A stretch of DNA of 8,331 bases from Rhodobacter sp. (lineage in GTDB: Bacteria > Pseudomonadota > Alphaproteobacteria > Rhodobacterales > Rhodobacteraceae), in the NCBI GenBank assembly GCA_013824055.1, contig PNNE01000010.1:1-8331 (forward strand), written 5' to 3'. The number at the start of each line of letters is the position of its first letter. Position 1 is the first letter of the stretch. Below, one piece after another: positions 6,053 to 8,331 of this stretch. The translations under genes and the position numbers were made by a program. Under the pieces are notes generated by a model that made no database searches, had not been told where the DNA came from, and was given only the letters and a program-made list of their open reading frames with translations.

Positions 6053-8331
6053 ATGCCCTTCGTCGAGCTATCCGCCCTGACGAATTTCACCTTCCTCACC
6101 GGGGCCTCGCACCCCGAGGAGATGATCCTGCGCGCCGCCGAGATGGGGATGGAGGCGATCGCGGTGGCCGATGTGAACTCGGTCGCCGGGATCGTGCGGG
6201 CGCATGCCAAGGCGCGGGAACTGGCGCGGGACGGCGGGCCGAAGGTGCGGCTGATCCCCGCGGCGCGGGTGGTGCTGGAGGACGGGTTCCAGGTGACGTG
6301 CCTGCCCCGCGACCGGGCGGGGTGGGGGCGGCTGTCGCGGCTGCTGAGCCGGGGCCGGCTGCGGGCGGTGAAGGGCCAGTGTCGGCTGGAGCTTGCGGAC
6401 CTGCTGGAGTGGGGCGAGGGGATGGAGCTGCTGGTCCTGCCCCCCGACCAGCGGCTGACGCTGGCGGCGGTGGGCGCCGGGGTGGACGGGCGGCTGTGGC
6501 GCGCGCATGTGGCCCGGCTGGCGGCCCGCTTTCCGGGGCAGGCAAGCCTGGGGATGGCCCCGCGCTATGACGGGCAGGATCAGGGGCGGTTCCAGCGGCT
6601 GGTGAAGGCGGCGGCGGCCTTGGGCGTGCCGGTGGTGGCGACCGCGCTGCCGTTCCTGCACCACGGGCGGCGGCGGCGGCTGGCGGATGTGCTGACGGCG
6701 ATCCGGCTGGGGGTCCCGGTGGACAAGCTGGGCCGCAAGGCGCTGCCCAACAACGAGGGGCGTCTGCGGTCCGAAGCCGAGATGCTGCGGCTGCTCGCCG
6801 GCCATGAGGCGGCGGTGGCGCGGGCCGGCGAGGTGGCGGCGCGGGCGGCGTTTTCGCTGGACGAGTTGCAGTATGAATATCCCTCCGAGGTCTCGGGCGG
6901 GGAAACCGCGTCGCAGCGGCTGGCCCGGCTGGCCGAGGCGGGGCTGGAGTGGCGCTATCCCGAGGGGCCTCCGGACCGGGCGCGGGCGCAGATGGCGCAT
7001 GAATTGGCGTTGATCGCCAAGCTGCGCTACGAGCCATACTTCCTGACCGTCCACGACATCGTCGACTTTGCCCGCAAGCGCGGCATCCTGTGCCAGGGGC
7101 GGGGGTCGGCGGCGAATTCGGTGGTCTGCTACGCGCTGGGCGTGACCTCGGTGTCGCCCGAGATCGGGACGATGGTCTTCGAACGCTTCATCTCCGAGGC
7201 GCGGAACGAACCGCCTGACATCGACGTCGATTTCGAACACGAGCGGCGCGAAGAGGTGATCCAGCACATCTACGAACGCTATGGCCGCCACCGGGCGGGG
7301 CTGTGCGCCACGGTGATCCACTATCGCGGCAAGCGGGCGGTGAGGGAGGTGGGCCGCGCGATGGGCCTCGGCGAGGACACGCTGGCCGCCATGTCCAGCC
7401 AGATCTGGGGCTGGGGCGGGCCGGGGGCGGTGACCGAGACGCGGCTGCGCGAGATCGGGCTGGACCCGACCGACCACCGGCTGACCCAGACCATGCAGCT
7501 TGTTGACGAGATCCAGGGCTTTCCCCGCCACCTGAGCCAGCATGTCGGCGGGTTCATCATCACCGAAGGCCGGCTGGACGAGTTGTGCCCGGTGGAAAAC
7601 GCCACGATGGAGGACCGGACGGTCATCCCCTGGGACAAGGACGACATCGACACGCTGAAGATCCTGAAGGTGGACATCCTGGCGCTGGGGATGCTGAGCT
7701 GCATCCGCAAGGCGTTCGATTTGCTGGACAAACACCATCACCAGCGCTTCACCCTGGCGACGCTGCCGCCCGAGGATGCCGAGACCTACCGGATGCTCTG
7801 CCGGGCGGACAGCCTGGGCGTGTTCCAGGTGGAATCGCGCGCCCAGATGAACTTCCTGCCCCGGATGAAGCCCCGCTGCTTCTACGACCTGGTGATCCAG
7901 GTCGCGATCATCCGGCCGGGGCCGATCCAGGGGGATATGGTGCATCCCTTCCTGCGCCGCCGGAACGGGCAGGAGCAGGTCAGCTTCCCCTCGGACGAAT
8001 TGGGAAAGGTGCTGGGCAAGACCCTCGGGGTGCCGCTGTTCCAGGAACAGGCGATGCAGATCGCCATCGTCGGCGCGGGGTTCACGCCGGATGAGGCGGA
8101 CCGGCTGCGCCGGTCGCTGGCGACGTTCAAGAAGCACGGGTCGGTCAGCGAATTCAGCGACCGCTTCATCGGGGGCATGCTGGCACGCGGCTATGACGCG
8201 GATTTCGCCCGCCGCTGTTTCGCGCAGATCGAGGGGTTCGGCAGCTACGGCTTCCCCGAAAGCCATGCGGCGAGCTTTGCGCTTCTGGTCTATGCCAGCG
8301 CCTGGATCAAGCGGCACTACCCGGGCATCTT
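6053..8331 (+). CDS. dnaE2: Error-prone DNA polymerase III alpha homologue DnaE2/ImuC (partial, C-terminus outside window)
   Basis: The first ~759 residues of a C-family DNA polymerase used in SOS-induced translesion synthesis with ImuA/ImuB. It is DnaE2 rather than replicative DnaE by its start, FVELSALTNFTFLTGASHPEE, by CQGRGSAANSVVCYALGV (GRGSAANS at 349-356), and by NEPPDIDVDFEHERREEVI. The three catalytic aspartates are present: D391 and D393 in PDIDVDF, and D541 in LKVDILALGML. The PHP domain (about 1-200) reads L-T-N at 9-11 where metal-binding PHP proteins have H-x-H, as expected for an inactive PHP. About 300-400 residues are missing at the right edge. An in-frame ATG at 6038 is an alternative start; 6053 fits the family better, and neither has a clear Shine-Dalgarno. 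It sits behind its own LexA box, without imuA/imuB directly upstream. Confidence 0.92.
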   Translation, partial: MPFVELSALTNFTFLTGASHPEEMILRAAEMGMEAIAVADVNSVAGIVRAHAKARELARDGGPKVRLIPAARVVLEDGFQVTCLPRDRAGWGRLSRLLSRGRLRAVKGQCRLELADLLEWGEGMELLVLPPDQRLTLAAVGAGVDGRLWRAHVARLAARFPGQASLGMAPRYDGQDQGRFQRLVKAAAALGVPVVATALPFLHHGRRRRLADVLTAIRLGVPVDKLGRKALPNNEGRLRSEAEMLRLLAGHEAAVARAGEVAARAAFSLDELQYEYPSEVSGGETASQRLARLAEAGLEWRYPEGPPDRARAQMAHELALIAKLRYEPYFLTVHDIVDFARKRGILCQGRGSAANSVVCYALGVTSVSPEIGTMVFERFISEARNEPPDIDVDFEHERREEVIQHIYERYGRHRAGLCATVIHYRGKRAVREVGRAMGLGEDTLAAMSSQIWGWGGPGAVTETRLREIGLDPTDHRLTQTMQLVDEIQGFPRHLSQHVGGFIITEGRLDELCPVENATMEDRTVIPWDKDDIDTLKILKVDILALGMLSCIRKAFDLLDKHHHQRFTLATLPPEDAETYRMLCRADSLGVFQVESRAQMNFLPRMKPRCFYDLVIQVAIIRPGPIQGDMVHPFLRRRNGQEQVSFPSDELGKVLGKTLGVPLFQEQAMQIAIVGAGFTPDEADRLRRSLATFKKHGSVSEFSDRFIGGMLARGYDADFARRCFAQIEGFGSYGFPESHAASFALLVYASAWIKRHYPGI

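Noticed and set aside
4231..6210. 659-codon minus-strand open frame reading through the DUF1287 gene and opposite selU
   Set aside because: Only the part from 4848 down to 4231 carries signal peptide and family motifs. The upstream part is antisense to selU and is low-complexity.
6019..6570. 183-codon plus-strand frame starting at the ATG at 6019
   Set aside because: It is out of frame with dnaE2, overlaps it almost fully, and translates to Gly/Ala/Arg low-complexity sequence.
6068..8317. 749-codon minus-strand open frame opposite dnaE2
   Set aside because: It is a shadow of dnaE2, whose plus-strand frame holds all catalytic motifs; the antisense translation is repetitive in Pro, Arg, Gln and His.

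Overview
The window is high-GC DNA packed with conventional single-copy genes. It most resembles an alphaproteobacterium of the Rhodobacterales (Rhodobacter/Paracoccus-like). The clearest clue is an exact GTTC-N7-GTTC direct repeat, the alphaproteobacterial LexA operator, directly upstream of an error-prone DNA polymerase gene (dnaE2). The placement is inferred from motif, gene families and base composition, not from a database match.

Layout, left to right. (1) Positions 1-1499, minus strand: the N-terminal ~499 residues of an AcsA-type acetate/acyl-CoA ligase, whose C-terminus lies beyond the left edge. (2) 1500-2026: a 527-bp stretch with no convincing gene, containing a few inverted repeats. 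(3) 2027-2707, minus: a secreted protein of unknown function with a PPC-like beta domain. (4) 2708-2826: a divergent promoter region holding a 16-bp perfect palindrome and a 10-bp perfect stem-loop abutting the argE ribosome binding site. (5) 2827-3975, plus: an M20-family acetylornithine deacetylase (argE). (6) 3976-4230: a convergent intergenic region with a strong hairpin and an A/T-containing tail that looks like an element common in Rhodobacterales. (7) 4231-4848, minus: an exported DUF1287 protein. (8) 4936-5985, plus: tRNA 2-selenouridine synthase (selU/mnmH). (9) 6053-8331, plus: the first ~759 residues of dnaE2 (imuC), running off the right edge. Its SOS box overlaps a terminator-like hairpin that probably ends selU transcription.

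The genes do not form one pathway. They look like an ordinary chromosomal patchwork of short units: acetate/acyl activation, arginine/ornithine metabolism, selenium-dependent tRNA modification, SOS mutagenesis and two exported proteins. I see no mobile element, CRISPR array, RNA gene or clearly new multi-gene system. The most interesting signals are regulatory: the LexA operator merged with a terminator-like hairpin between selU and dnaE2, and the cluster of palindromes in front of argE.
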